A DNA stretch of 41,905 nt from Bacillota bacterium (lineage in GTDB: Bacteria; Bacillota; Dethiobacteria; DTU022): positions 1 through 41,905 of the forward strand of contig JAABTH010000017.1 in NCBI GenBank assembly GCA_011389985.1, given 5' to 3'. Under the pieces are notes generated by a model that saw only the letters and a list, made by a program, of their open reading frames with translations, was not told the DNA's origin and searched no databases. Each line of letters begins with the position of its first letter. The stretch's first letter is position 1. Below are positions 31,202 to 40,138 of the stretch, in pieces. The translations under genes were made by a program, and so were the position numbers.

Positions 31202-33220
31202 ATGAATTATTTGTGTTGCAAAAAGAATACTCAAGTTACTTGCTCCCATCTGTTTTTTCTCATAATAGTTGTCCTATTGTTTGGATTAAGCCTGTTTATT
31301 GGTTCTCAAAGTATTTTTGCCGCAGATGAAGAACTTTTTTTAACTATACTGCATACCAATGATGAGCATGGCGCTGTCATACCACATTCACCAACCGTTG
31401 ATTACCACCCGTTTCGGGAAAATCCGACGGTAGGCGGATACGCCCGCCTTGCTTCAGCTGTCAACCAGATACGGGTGGAAAAAGAATCTTCAGGGGAGCC
31501 GGTACTGCTTTTATCTGCCGGCGATTATATTGGCGGTTCACCTTATAGCTGGCTCATTCCGGAAGGGTACGCTCTTGAACTGAAATTAAAACAGATGATT
31601 GGTTATAATGCCGTGGTTATAGGGAACCATGAGTATGATTACGGACCCGATATCCTGGCAGGTTATTACATCGAGGCAGGTTACCCTGCAGCTCATGAAG
31701 ATACAATTATTCTGGCTTCCAATACTGTAGCTCCCGAAGATCATCCGCTTGCCAGCATGGGGCTTTACCGGGAAAGCACCATATTGACCCTTGATAATGG
31801 TCTGAAAGTCGGCCTGTTTGGTTTGATTGGCAAAGAAGCTATTTCTTATACAACTGCAAATGAACCGGTTGAATTTAGTGATCAACATGAAATAGCTAAA
31901 CTTCTGGTTGATGAAATGAAAAGCCAGGGTGCTGATATAATTATTGCCATTACCCATTCGGGTGTTGAAGAAGATCGCGAACTGGCTCGAACTATTGCCG
32001 GCATTGATCTTATAATCGGTGGGCATTGTCATACAGCCCTGGAAGAACCGGTGGTTGAAAATAACACTTACATCCTCCAGGCAGGGTCGCTATTGCAGTA
32101 CCTTGGCCGTTTCGATCTGGCCTATAACCCGGCTACCGGTGATTTGAGAGTCCGCAATACAGAAAATGATGTGCCTTATTTAATTCCCTTAGACTATAAC
32201 TTTCCGCCCGATCGCGATATCGATCTCATTATTGAAGAGTACACCGAAATACTTAATGAAATGATTTTTGAAAAAACCGGCGGACAGTTTCAGCATGTTC
32301 TAGATACGGTTATGCTTTCTGAATTTGAAATACCAAACTATCCTCCTTTAAGCGAGTCGCCGTTCGGCAATTTTGTTGCCGATGCCATGCGCCTCGTGAC
32401 AGAAGAAAAAACCGGTCAGAAGGCTGATTTTGCTATTCAGGCTAACGGAGCGATCCGCGGCAGTATCACTCCCGGTACCATGCCCCATGCCCTCGGTCAG
32501 GTTTCGGCCTACGATCTGGCTGAACTGGTTGGACTGGGAATAGGACCTGATGGCGATGCCGGTTACTCAATTGTTGCAGCTTACCTGACCGGTGAAGAGA
32601 TTAGAAGAGCCCTTGAAGTGGCCACTCTGCTTTCTGAAATGATGGGAGATACTTATTTTCTTCAGTTTTCGGGTTTGCGTTATAGTTATAACCCACAAAA
32701 TGCCATATTATTCACAGTGCCCTTTCTCGATCTACCCATTCCTACAACAAGGGCTGTGATAAGCGCCGAACGTTACGTTGGTGATGGAAGACAGGGTTTT
32801 GACGATGATCTCTATGTGCCCTTAGAACGTGGTGATGAAGAGCTTTATTGCCTGATCACTGATTCTTACATAGTTTCTTTTCTGCCCATGGTCGGTGAAA
32901 TGCTGCCCTCACTCGACATTGTTTTAAAAGATGAAGAGGGCAGGCCGGTTGATGTAAATGAGCTTGACAGCCTGATTGTCAATCTAGACAATGAAGATTT
33001 GAAAGTCTGGGCAACAGTCCTTGAATATGCAGCATCTCAGCCAGTCGGTTCTTCCGGCCTGCCGGAAGCCGACTCATACTATGCAGTTACTTCCGGAAGA
33101 ATAAATCCGGTTCGAACTATTCCTTTGGTGCTCTGGCCGATATTAATTCTGGTAGCTTTGGTAATTGTTGTAGTTCTCCTGATCAGGCACAGAAAAGGTA
33201 AGAAAAAATTGGCTAAATAA
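31202..33220 (+). CDS. Secreted, membrane-anchored 5'-nucleotidase / metallophosphatase
   Basis: About 672 residues. A signal peptide (hydrophobic FFLIIVVLLFGLSLFIGS, cleavage near FAADEE) leads into a calcineurin-like phosphatase domain: LTILHTNDEHGAVIP, LLSAGDYIGGSPYS, VVIGNHEYDYGP, ITHSGVEEDRELA and IIGGHCHTALEEP carry the two-metal ligands. The C-terminal 5'-nucleotidase domain contains SPFGNFVADAMR and ANGAIRGSI. A final transmembrane helix (LVLWPILILVALVIVVVLL) with a basic tail anchors it outside the cell. It releases phosphate and nucleosides from extracellular nucleotides. The ATG at 31202 is preferred (AAAGGGAG 8 nt before) over 31160. Confidence 0.9.
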   Translation: MNYLCCKKNTQVTCSHLFFLIIVVLLFGLSLFIGSQSIFAADEELFLTILHTNDEHGAVIPHSPTVDYHPFRENPTVGGYARLASAVNQIRVEKESSGEPVLLLSAGDYIGGSPYSWLIPEGYALELKLKQMIGYNAVVIGNHEYDYGPDILAGYYIEAGYPAAHEDTIILASNTVAPEDHPLASMGLYRESTILTLDNGLKVGLFGLIGKEAISYTTANEPVEFSDQHEIAKLLVDEMKSQGADIIIAITHSGVEEDRELARTIAGIDLIIGGHCHTALEEPVVENNTYILQAGSLLQYLGRFDLAYNPATGDLRVRNTENDVPYLIPLDYNFPPDRDIDLIIEEYTEILNEMIFEKTGGQFQHVLDTVMLSEFEIPNYPPLSESPFGNFVADAMRLVTEEKTGQKADFAIQANGAIRGSITPGTMPHALGQVSAYDLAELVGLGIGPDGDAGYSIVAAYLTGEEIRRALEVATLLSEMMGDTYFLQFSGLRYSYNPQNAILFTVPFLDLPIPTTRAVISAERYVGDGRQGFDDDLYVPLERGDEELYCLITDSYIVSFLPMVGEMLPSLDIVLKDEEGRPVDVNELDSLIVNLDNEDLKVWATVLEYAASQPVGSSGLPEADSYYAVTSGRINPVRTIPLVLWPILILVALVIVVVLLIRHRKGKKKLAK

Positions 33221-33387
33221 ACTTTATAGATAAGCGTGATCAAGTTTAAACATAAACAACGTTTAATGTATTAATATATATGTCTTGCCTGAATCAATTA
33301 ACGAAACATACTCTTAAATAGTTTTTCTTAGCTGTTGCATTGACTGCGGTTAAACATAAATAACTGAATGTCGGAGATGATGATCAA

Positions 33388-34248
33388 ATGGAAAACCTGG
33401 CCTGGATTAACAGTGAAATATCTAATCTTGCCGAAGCAAAAGTATCACTTGAAGATCGAGGATACTTGCTTGGGGATGGGGTTTATGAGGTAATCAGGGT
33501 CTATAATGGCTGTACCTTTTATTTGAACGCTCACCTTGAACGACTGCATCACAGTGCCGGTGCGATTCGGATTGATATTCCTTACAGTGATACTGATCTG
33601 AAAAAAGCAGCGAATGATCTGATCATAAAAAGCGGTTATAAAGATTGTTATATCTATATGCAGGTTACAAGGGGCATCGCTAGGCGCGACCATATTTTCC
33701 CTGAGGGGATTACCCCGGGTATGGTCATGTATGTACGACCTATGACGCCATTGCCTGATATTGAAGAAGTAAGCCCGGCAAGTTGTATCACTCTTCCAGA
33801 TGAACGCTGGTTAAACTGCCACATAAAAACTGTGAACCTGCTTCCGAATCTTTTGGCAAGGCAGAAAGCTTATGAAGCAAAAGCGATTGAAGCAGTTCTC
33901 TATCGCCCCGGCAATATCGTTACCGAGGGGACCAGGTCAAATGTTTTTGCCCTGATCGATGGAGCTGTATGCACACACCCTCGAACAAACCTTATTTTGC
34001 CTGGAATATCCAGACAGATAGTTATTGATATATTGCATGAAACTGAAACACCATACGAAGAGACCGCTTTTACAGTCGAGGATTTAAAAAAAGCTTCAGA
34101 GGTTTGGCTGACATCAACTACCCTTGAGGTTAATCCCGTCAGCGAAATTGACGGGGAGATAATCAGAGGTAATGTGCCGGGAAATTTAACATTAATGTTA
34201 ATGAAAAAGTTTCGTGAAAAAATCGCCTTGGAATGTAAGGGAGATTAG
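33388..34248 (+). CDS. dat: Class IV PLP aminotransferase, D-amino acid transaminase-like
   Basis: 286 residues, fold type IV. SLEDRGYLLGDGVYEVIRVY is the N-terminal signature, YMQVTRGIARRDHIFPEG is diagnostic for D-amino acid aminotransferase, and the PLP lysine lies in CHIKTVNLLPNLLARQKAYE. EGTRSNVFALIDG binds the cofactor phosphate and TSTTLEVNPVSEIDG closes the site. It likely exchanges amino groups between D-alanine and 2-oxoglutarate, feeding D-glutamate to the cell wall; a branched-chain aminotransferase role is less likely. GGAGATGATGATCAA precedes the ATG. Ends 2 nt before the Nif3-like gene. Confidence 0.85.
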   Translation: MENLAWINSEISNLAEAKVSLEDRGYLLGDGVYEVIRVYNGCTFYLNAHLERLHHSAGAIRIDIPYSDTDLKKAANDLIIKSGYKDCYIYMQVTRGIARRDHIFPEGITPGMVMYVRPMTPLPDIEEVSPASCITLPDERWLNCHIKTVNLLPNLLARQKAYEAKAIEAVLYRPGNIVTEGTRSNVFALIDGAVCTHPRTNLILPGISRQIVIDILHETETPYEETAFTVEDLKKASEVWLTSTTLEVNPVSEIDGEIIRGNVPGNLTLMLMKKFREKIALECKGD

Positions 34249-34250
34249 TT

Positions 34251-35372
34251 ATGCCAACGGCAAAATCAATAATTTCTTATGTAGAAGAGCTTGCTCCTCT
34301 ATCGCTTGCCATGCCGGGGGATCCCGTTGGTTTGCAGTTGGGTGATCCGGGAGCGGAGATTAAAAAAATTATTGTTTCGCTCGACCCTGACAGCAAAACC
34401 ATAAAAGCGGCAATTGATTTGAATGCGGAAATGATTGTTACCCATCATCCCTTATTTTTCAATAGTCTTACAGGTATAGACGAAAGCCTGCCTCAGGGAG
34501 CCCTTGTTGCCGAAGCAGTCAGGAACCATCTAAACATATACAGCGCTCATACGAATTTTGATATTGCCCCTTTCGGAGTAACCGATCAACTTGTTGAAAT
34601 ACTTGAACTACCGATTAAGGATAAATCTGTTCTTGAAGTAACAGCTAACGAACAGCTGCTAAAGCTGGTAGCTTATGTACCTGTGGGTCATGAAGATATT
34701 ATTTTAGAAGCTCTCGCTGAATCCGGAGCAGGTCAGATTGGGCGATACAGCCACTGCACATTCCAGGTTGCCGGAACCGGCACTTTTTTGCCGGGTGAAG
34801 ATACTACCCCTTTTATTGGGTCAGGGGGACGGCTTGAAAAAACAGATGAAATCAGGTTGGAAACGATACTGCCTGTTACACATAAGAAAGAGGTAATAAC
34901 TTCGCTTTTGAGGATACACCCTTACGAAGAGGTGGCTTATGATCTATATCCCTTAGATCTGGAAGGCGAACAAATTGGGATGGGTTTGCTTTTGTATCTT
35001 GAAAAGCCTGTTTCTATCGGTGAGTTGGTAGCAAATTGCAGTGCTAAACTTCCTTTTTGCACACCCCGTTTTCAAACTTTCGGGAAAAAAGATTTTACAA
35101 AAATTGCTTTGTGCGGAGGTAGTGGCGGATCAATGATTGAGACCGCCGGCCGACAGGGTGCGGAATTATTTATTTCTGGAGACTTTAAATATCATGATCT
35201 CAAACGCGCTGAGCAGTTAGGTCTGGCTCTTGTTGATGCCGGACACGTTTCAACCGAGATGCCGGGTATATATTATCTTGGCAGGTATCTACAGGAACGT
35301 TTAAAACAAGATGGTTTTGGGACGGAAGTAACTATACATTCTTCCTTTCCTACAGTATGGGATCTAAGTTAG
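34251..35372 (+). CDS. Nif3-like dinuclear metal centre hexameric protein (YqfO type)
   Basis: 373 residues, the long Gram-positive form with an inserted YqfO/CutA-like domain (about 120-230: LKLVAYVPVGHEDIILEAL, HPYEEVAYDLYPL). Metal-binding motifs at the ends: MIVTHHPLFF and YSAHTNFD in the N-terminal part, then ISGDFKYHDLKRAEQLG and DAGHVSTE in the C-terminal part. Family members bind two metal ions and are GTP cyclohydrolase I type 2-like; function is not firmly known. Same operon as the aminotransferase and followed by a terminator. Confidence 0.9.
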   Translation: MPTAKSIISYVEELAPLSLAMPGDPVGLQLGDPGAEIKKIIVSLDPDSKTIKAAIDLNAEMIVTHHPLFFNSLTGIDESLPQGALVAEAVRNHLNIYSAHTNFDIAPFGVTDQLVEILELPIKDKSVLEVTANEQLLKLVAYVPVGHEDIILEALAESGAGQIGRYSHCTFQVAGTGTFLPGEDTTPFIGSGGRLEKTDEIRLETILPVTHKKEVITSLLRIHPYEEVAYDLYPLDLEGEQIGMGLLLYLEKPVSIGELVANCSAKLPFCTPRFQTFGKKDFTKIALCGGSGGSMIETAGRQGAELFISGDFKYHDLKRAEQLGLALVDAGHVSTEMPGIYYLGRYLQERLKQDGFGTEVTIHSSFPTVWDLS

Positions 35373-35397
35373 AGTAGGTTTGCACCTACTTTTTTTA
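35373..35397 (+). terminator. Intrinsic terminator
   Basis: AGTAGGT (35373-35379) and ACCTACT (35384-35390) form a perfect 7-bp stem with a 4-nt loop, followed by seven T residues. It lies at the stop of the Nif3-like gene. Confidence 0.85.
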
Positions 35398-35461
35398 TCG
35401 GCAGGAATAAAGATCTTTTTAATGTTTTAAATATAAGCCAAGCAGGAAAGGATGCATACGT

Positions 35462-36184
35462 ATGCAGCTAAAACTACTCTGGGACCTTCAAAAAATCGAC
35501 ATGACTATTGCCGCTCTGGAAAAAACAATTGAAGAGGCTCCCCTTAAAAGCGGAGTTAAAGAGGTAGCACAGAACCTGGACAATTTAAAGAGTGAGCAGG
35601 CCTGTCTAAATGAAAGTCTCAGGACTGCTCGCAAAACTCTTAAAAATTTGGAAATGAAGATACAAAAGATAGTTGATGACCGAAAAGAGTTAAACGATGG
35701 TTTGTATAGTGGCAAAACTACCAGCGCAAAAGAACTCGAACAGATGCAGCGAAAAATGGATATCCTGGCTGAGGAGAAAAAGAAACTTGAAGACCGCTTG
35801 CTGGTTTTAATGGAGTCTGTAGAGGAACAGGAAAGTTCCCTTAAAAGGCTTAAGGAAGAAAGTGACAGAGCAGAAACAGAACTGAAAGAAAAGGAAGAAA
35901 AGCTTGAGCAGGTGCTGTCTTTATACAAACGAGAACTAACCGACATCGAAGAAAAAAGAATTGAAAAGACCACCTGTATCGATCAAAAATACCTTGATCG
36001 TTATACTTTACTTGCAGAAAAACATAAAGGTCAAGCACTGGCTCTTGTTGAAAATGATATTTGCGGTGGCTGCCGGGTTTTTATCTCTTCAGCACAGCGC
36101 GGTCATCTTTACAATCCCGGAGCTTTAGTGTATTGTGAGAATTGCGGCCGATTACTAATTATGTTAGATGAATCGGATGAATAA
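35462..36184 (+). CDS. C4-type zinc ribbon, coiled-coil protein (DUF164)
   Basis: 240 residues. Residues about 10-180 are a long coiled coil rich in Lys, Glu and Leu. The C-terminus holds the zinc ribbon: ICGGCRVFIS and VYCENCGRLL, four cysteines in two CxxC knuckles. The family is thought to bind nucleic acid and is common in Firmicutes beside Nif3-like genes, as here. AGGAAAGG stands about 10 nt before the ATG. Exact role unknown. Confidence 0.9.
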   Translation: MQLKLLWDLQKIDMTIAALEKTIEEAPLKSGVKEVAQNLDNLKSEQACLNESLRTARKTLKNLEMKIQKIVDDRKELNDGLYSGKTTSAKELEQMQRKMDILAEEKKKLEDRLLVLMESVEEQESSLKRLKEESDRAETELKEKEEKLEQVLSLYKRELTDIEEKRIEKTTCIDQKYLDRYTLLAEKHKGQALALVENDICGGCRVFISSAQRGHLYNPGALVYCENCGRLLIMLDESDE

Positions 36185-36216
36185 ATGGAACAGAAAACAG
36201 ATCCGGAGGGATTTTT

Positions 36217-37032
36217 TTGGCACGTAAAAACGTAAGGGCAAAAGATCTGAAAAATCAGCGTTGGGCGGCGATAGTAGCCGCTGTTCTCGCGCTTGGGATG
36301 ATTATATCTCTACTTGGTGTTTATATCGGCCAGACTCTAAGTGGCCGGGAAGCTGTATCACCGGAACAACAGCAGACGGAGCCCCAACCGGAAGATTATC
36401 TGGCACATTATAGCGATGAAGTTGAAAGGCTTGAACTGTATCTGGCTGAAAATGAACCTACTGTTCCTTTGCTCCTGGAATTGGCTGAAAATTATCGTTA
36501 CCTGGTATTTGTTCAGGAAGTTTTTTTTGATGACCCTGAAGCCGTTGAGCAAAGCCGCGAAAAACTTTCTTCAGTATTTTCTACTCTTGTCCAGTTAGAC
36601 CCGGATAATACAGAGTATCGGCTCCAATTGATCAACCTTTATATCGAAATGGGAAAAGAGGACGAGCAAATTGAGCCGGAAGTTGATAAACTTCTTGAGC
36701 TGCTGAGTGAGGAGCCAAATATAATGGTTCACCTTTCACTGCTGAACCTGCTTGAATCATTAAATTATGAAGAAAGGCTTTTAGAAGAAATCCAGTGGTT
36801 ATATGAGTATCTTGAGCCTCTCTATACAGAAGGTCTTGCCAGCAGCGAAGAGAGTTTTTACTATGCGGTCCTACTCGGTGAATATATGGGTGATCGAAAT
36901 ATGGCTGTGAGCATTCTTAACGAAATAATGCTCAATGAACATGAAGATAGCGACATATACCAGGATGCTCTTGGCTATCTGGATTACCTCGAAAATGAAG
37001 ACGTAATTAACGGGGAGCCGGAAGCGGAATAA
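36217..37032 (+). CDS. Membrane-anchored helical-repeat (TPR-like) protein
   Basis: 271 residues. A basic N-terminus and one transmembrane helix (AAIVAAVLALGMIISLLGVY, about 18-38) anchor the protein. The rest, after a Gln/Pro/Glu-rich linker, is acidic and made of TPR-like helical pairs (LYLAENEPTVPLLLELAENY, VQLDPDNTEYRLQLINLYIE). TTG at 36217 follows GGAGGG by 6 nt. Located between the zinc-ribbon gene and tatC; probably an assembly or interaction protein at the outer membrane-facing surface. No specific family recognised. Confidence 0.8.
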   Translation: MARKNVRAKDLKNQRWAAIVAAVLALGMIISLLGVYIGQTLSGREAVSPEQQQTEPQPEDYLAHYSDEVERLELYLAENEPTVPLLLELAENYRYLVFVQEVFFDDPEAVEQSREKLSSVFSTLVQLDPDNTEYRLQLINLYIEMGKEDEQIEPEVDKLLELLSEEPNIMVHLSLLNLLESLNYEERLLEEIQWLYEYLEPLYTEGLASSEESFYYAVLLGEYMGDRNMAVSILNEIMLNEHEDSDIYQDALGYLDYLENEDVINGEPEAE

Positions 37033-37060
37033 AGTCAGGGAGGCTGCAACTTAAGCGCTT

Positions 37061-37822
37061 ATGGATAGGAACAAACTAATTCGTATATTTGAAGATCTGC
37101 GAAAGCGTCTTATTATAATAATAGTTACGGTTTTTATATTTGCTGTTATTAGTTTTGCTTTTAGCGACGAGGTAAGAAGAATATTGCTTATTCCTGCCGA
37201 TCTGGCTTATGAAGATTTATCTGAGCAGGGGCTAGATTTGCAGCTTATATTTCTGACTCCATCTGAGGCGCTTCTGGCAAACCTGCGCTTGGCCTTTATA
37301 ACCAGTGCTACAGTTACTCTTCCAATTATTCTTTACCAACTGGTTGCCCTGGCAATGGCTGCTGCCGGAATGACAAAAGGCCGGGCAGTTTTATTAACAT
37401 TCATCATGTACTTGCTTTTTGCTTTAGGACTTTCATTTGCTTATTTTGTGGTGTTACCATTTGCTCTAAACTTTTTTATCGGTTTTTCGGCCTCCGATCT
37501 TGTGCCGAACTTTAGTTTCGCACGCTATATTTCATTTGTTACATCTTTTATATTTTCTTTCGGTTTGGTATTTCAGATGCCGGTTGTATTCTGGTTTCTG
37601 GGCAGCATCGGTTTGGTAAATACAGCTTTCCTCAGGAGTAACCGAAAATTTGCTCTACTGATTATAATAATAGTTTCTGCTGTCATTACTCCGCCTGATA
37701 TATTTTCTCAGGTTTTAATGGCTATACCACTGATGTTACTTTATGAATTGGGGATATTTATGGTTTACCTTGCCAGAAAAAAAATTGATAAATCCCTGGA
37801 TGAAGATATTCAGACAGGCTGA
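37061..37822 (+). CDS. tatC: Twin-arginine translocase subunit TatC
   Basis: 253 residues with six membrane segments. It opens with the TatC signature: FEDLRKRLIIIIVTVFIFAV (usual H-L-x-E-L-R, here with E-D-L-R). LIFLTPSEALLANLRLAFIT and FSFGLVFQMPVVFWFLGSIG follow, then SAVITPPDIFSQVLMAIPLM, all family landmarks. TatC is the receptor for folded proteins carrying twin-arginine signals. No TatA/TatB gene is present in the window, so the pore subunit must be elsewhere. It follows the helical-repeat gene by 28 nt. Confidence 0.95.
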   Translation: MDRNKLIRIFEDLRKRLIIIIVTVFIFAVISFAFSDEVRRILLIPADLAYEDLSEQGLDLQLIFLTPSEALLANLRLAFITSATVTLPIILYQLVALAMAAAGMTKGRAVLLTFIMYLLFALGLSFAYFVVLPFALNFFIGFSASDLVPNFSFARYISFVTSFIFSFGLVFQMPVVFWFLGSIGLVNTAFLRSNRKFALLIIIIVSAVITPPDIFSQVLMAIPLMLLYELGIFMVYLARKKIDKSLDEDIQTG

Positions 37823-37850
37823 TCAGAATAATCTTACAGAGTTTATAATT

Positions 37851-37890
37851 AAATGCTAACACAATGTTAAGACCTAACGTGTTAGCATTT
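37851..37890. terminator. Long perfect-arm hairpin after tatC
   Basis: AAATGCTAACAC (37851-37862) and GTGTTAGCATTT (37879-37890) form a perfect 12-bp stem, extended by GTTA/TAAC inside the loop. Only a short, interrupted T-stretch follows, so it may work as a terminator of the tatC transcript or as a bidirectional barrier before the MORN gene. Confidence 0.6.
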
Positions 37891-38025
37891 ATATTCCCGG
37901 GAAGGAAGGAACGAACCTGGGTTTGTAGAATGATAGTAATGTTTTACCAGGATATATTTAGGTGAATACAGTTTTTAAGAAGCACTGGCACAACTGGGAA
38001 TATAAACGAAAGGCTGTAGATAACT

Positions 38026-39549
38026 ATGAAACTTGCCGGAGACGGTGAATACCGTGGAGACATTTTAAATGAAAAACCTCATGGAAATGGTACTGTTACC
38101 TGGCCTGATGGCAGCAGGTATACCGGGGAATGGAAAGAAGGACTCTTCCACGGCGAGGGAGTCTTTACCTGGTCAAATGGAGATAAATATGATGGACAAT
38201 GGAAAGAAGATCGCATGCATGGTCGGGGAACGTATCTCTTTGCCGACTGGCGTAAATATGTGGGTGATTGGTTTGAAGATCAAATGCATGGGGTCGGCAC
38301 ATATTATTGGCCAAGTGGTGAAAAATATGAAGGAGAATTTGTAGAAGGTTTCTATGAAGGGTGGGGGACGTACTCGTGGCCTGATGGAAAAATATATACC
38401 GGTTATTGGAAAAATGCTACTCGCAATGGCGAAGGTAAAATGGTCTGGCCTGATGGAAGAAGTTATGAAGGAACCTGGAAAGACGATAAAAGAGAAGGCG
38501 TCGGTATAATGATTTGGCCGGATGGTAGTAAATATGAAGGTTTATGGAAAGAAGGACGCAGACATGGACCGGGGATCTATCATTTCGCCAATAGATCGCG
38601 TTTCGAAGGTCTTTTCCAGGAAGGTACTTTTACTAATAAAGGGCACTATTATTTTAGTGACGGATCATCCTATCAGGGGCCCCTTAAAAGTGGTTTGCCT
38701 GAAGGTAATGGTGTGGTTACTTTTGTCACTGGCGGCAAATACTACGGAAAATTTAAGGACGGACATAATCTTGGTAAAGGTCGTTTTGTTTACCCCGACG
38801 GTGCCGTCTATGTTGGCGAAAGCAAGAACAATTTGCCTCATGGAGAAGGAGAACTGGTTTACAAAAACGGTTCCCGCTATTGTGGTATCTTCATAGAAGG
38901 TAAGCCAGCCGACAGCGGCCGGTTTTTCTTTCCTGATGGATCAAAATATAATGGTGGGCTCAAAGAAGGGCTGCCTTATGGTGAAGGAACTGTGATTTAT
39001 AACGATGGGTTAGAATATAAAGGCAGTTTTTTTGAAGGTAAGCGTGAAGGGTATGGCGAGCAGAAATGGCCTGATGGATCAAAATATAAAGGGCAGTGGA
39101 TAGAAGATCAAATTTGTGGTAACGGTATTTTCAAATCGGTTTCAGGTGATCTTTATGAGGGAGAATTCAAAGCCGGACTCTGGCACGGCTGCGGAACTCT
39201 TAAACAGGCAGATGGTTCAGTATTTGAAGGCCGCTGGCAGCGTGGAAAACTTCACGGCAGGGGAACTTGCTATTTTGCCTCGGGACTCAGTTATAAAGGA
39301 GAGCTTGCTAAAGGTGAATATCACGGCTGGGGAATAATGAAAAAGGCAGATGGCAGCATCTATCGCGGCCGGTGGTGGAAAAGCCTTAAGCATGGATACG
39401 GAGTTTATATATCCGGTTGTGGTGACAGTTACAGCGGCAGATGGTTGTTTAACCGCTGTTATGGGAGGATGGTTGTCAAGAGCTCTGATCAAACTTTTAA
39501 AAGCGGATTTTGGATTTTCGGACTAGGACCATACCTCTTAAGAAAGTAA
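38026..39549 (+). CDS. MORN-repeat protein
   Basis: 507 residues made of 21 complete MORN repeats of exactly 23 residues each (from about residue 9 to 491) plus a partial last unit, with an 8-residue head and a short hydrophobic tail (FWIFGLGPYLLRK). The unit pattern is Y-x-G-x-W/F-x-x-G-x-x-H-G-x-G-x-x-x-W/F-x-D-G-S-x. No enzyme domain, signal peptide or membrane helix is joined to it. MORN repeats form elongated beta-hairpin stacks that bind proteins or membranes and are best known in eukaryotes. The start is the ATG at 38026 with AAAGG some 13 nt before it. Role unknown. Confidence 0.9.
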   Translation: MKLAGDGEYRGDILNEKPHGNGTVTWPDGSRYTGEWKEGLFHGEGVFTWSNGDKYDGQWKEDRMHGRGTYLFADWRKYVGDWFEDQMHGVGTYYWPSGEKYEGEFVEGFYEGWGTYSWPDGKIYTGYWKNATRNGEGKMVWPDGRSYEGTWKDDKREGVGIMIWPDGSKYEGLWKEGRRHGPGIYHFANRSRFEGLFQEGTFTNKGHYYFSDGSSYQGPLKSGLPEGNGVVTFVTGGKYYGKFKDGHNLGKGRFVYPDGAVYVGESKNNLPHGEGELVYKNGSRYCGIFIEGKPADSGRFFFPDGSKYNGGLKEGLPYGEGTVIYNDGLEYKGSFFEGKREGYGEQKWPDGSKYKGQWIEDQICGNGIFKSVSGDLYEGEFKAGLWHGCGTLKQADGSVFEGRWQRGKLHGRGTCYFASGLSYKGELAKGEYHGWGIMKKADGSIYRGRWWKSLKHGYGVYISGCGDSYSGRWLFNRCYGRMVVKSSDQTFKSGFWIFGLGPYLLRK

Positions 39550-39639
39550 TGGCCTAAGCTAATGATAGGATAAAAGGAATATATGATATTTTCTCGAATT
39601 GATCATATAATATGTGATGTGGAAGGGAGCTTGATAAAG

Positions 39640-40125
39640 ATGAACGAAGCCGAATGTAAAGTATATGATGTTTTGGATGAGCTAAGTATAAATTATGTAA
39701 AACATGAACACCCCCCGGTGTACACTGTTGATGAGGCAAAAAAATACTGGAAAGATATCGAAGGCGTTCATGCAAAAAACCTTTTTTTGCGGAACAATAA
39801 AGGCAACCGCCACTATCTGGTTGTTTTAGAAGAAAATAAGTCGGCGGATTTAAGCGGACTTTCAGAAAAGCTTGGCGCCGGCAAATTAAGTTTTGCATCC
39901 GAACGGCGTTTGGCTGAACATCTGGGGCTGGAAACAGGTGCCGTATCACCTTTCGGTTTGATTAATGATCATAAAAAAGCGGTTATAGCTGTAATTGACC
40001 GCGACCTTGCAAAACATGAAAAAGTTAATTTTCATCCCAATGTTAATACGGCAACGATTACAGTTGCTTACAAAGATTTTGATAAATTTCTGAAAAACTG
40101 CGGTAATGAGGTCGTTTTGATTTAG
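39640..40125 (+). CDS. YbaK/ProX-family prolyl-tRNA editing protein (PrdX-like)
   Basis: About 161 residues, single YbaK/aminoacyl-tRNA-associated domain. VKHEHPPVYTVDEAKKYWKD and AKNLFLRNNKGNRHYLVVLE are family motifs, with the catalytic Lys in AKNLF; GLETGAVSPFGLIND and NFHPNVNTATITV finish the fold. Such proteins hydrolyse Ala-tRNA(Pro), and the PrdX form accompanies D-proline reductase operons. The ATG at 39640 is chosen because AAGGGAGC lies 9 nt before it; the open frame extends to 39583. The following PrdR-like activator supports a proline link (inference). Confidence 0.85.
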   Translation: MNEAECKVYDVLDELSINYVKHEHPPVYTVDEAKKYWKDIEGVHAKNLFLRNNKGNRHYLVVLEENKSADLSGLSEKLGAGKLSFASERRLAEHLGLETGAVSPFGLINDHKKAVIAVIDRDLAKHEKVNFHPNVNTATITVAYKDFDKFLKNCGNEVVLI

Positions 40126-40138
40126 GGGGGGCTGTCAC

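Noticed and set aside
35488-35973. Minus-strand open frame of 161 codons, Ser/Phe-rich
   Set aside because: It is the mirror of the Lys/Glu-rich coiled coil in the zinc-ribbon gene; such shadows are expected.
37980-38012. TGGCAC box before the MORN gene as another sigma-54 promoter
   Set aside because: The required TTGC half at the -12 position is absent.
38026-39549. DNA tandem repeat array
   Set aside because: The repetition is at the protein level (MORN units); the DNA of the units is well diverged, so it is not a satellite or recent expansion.
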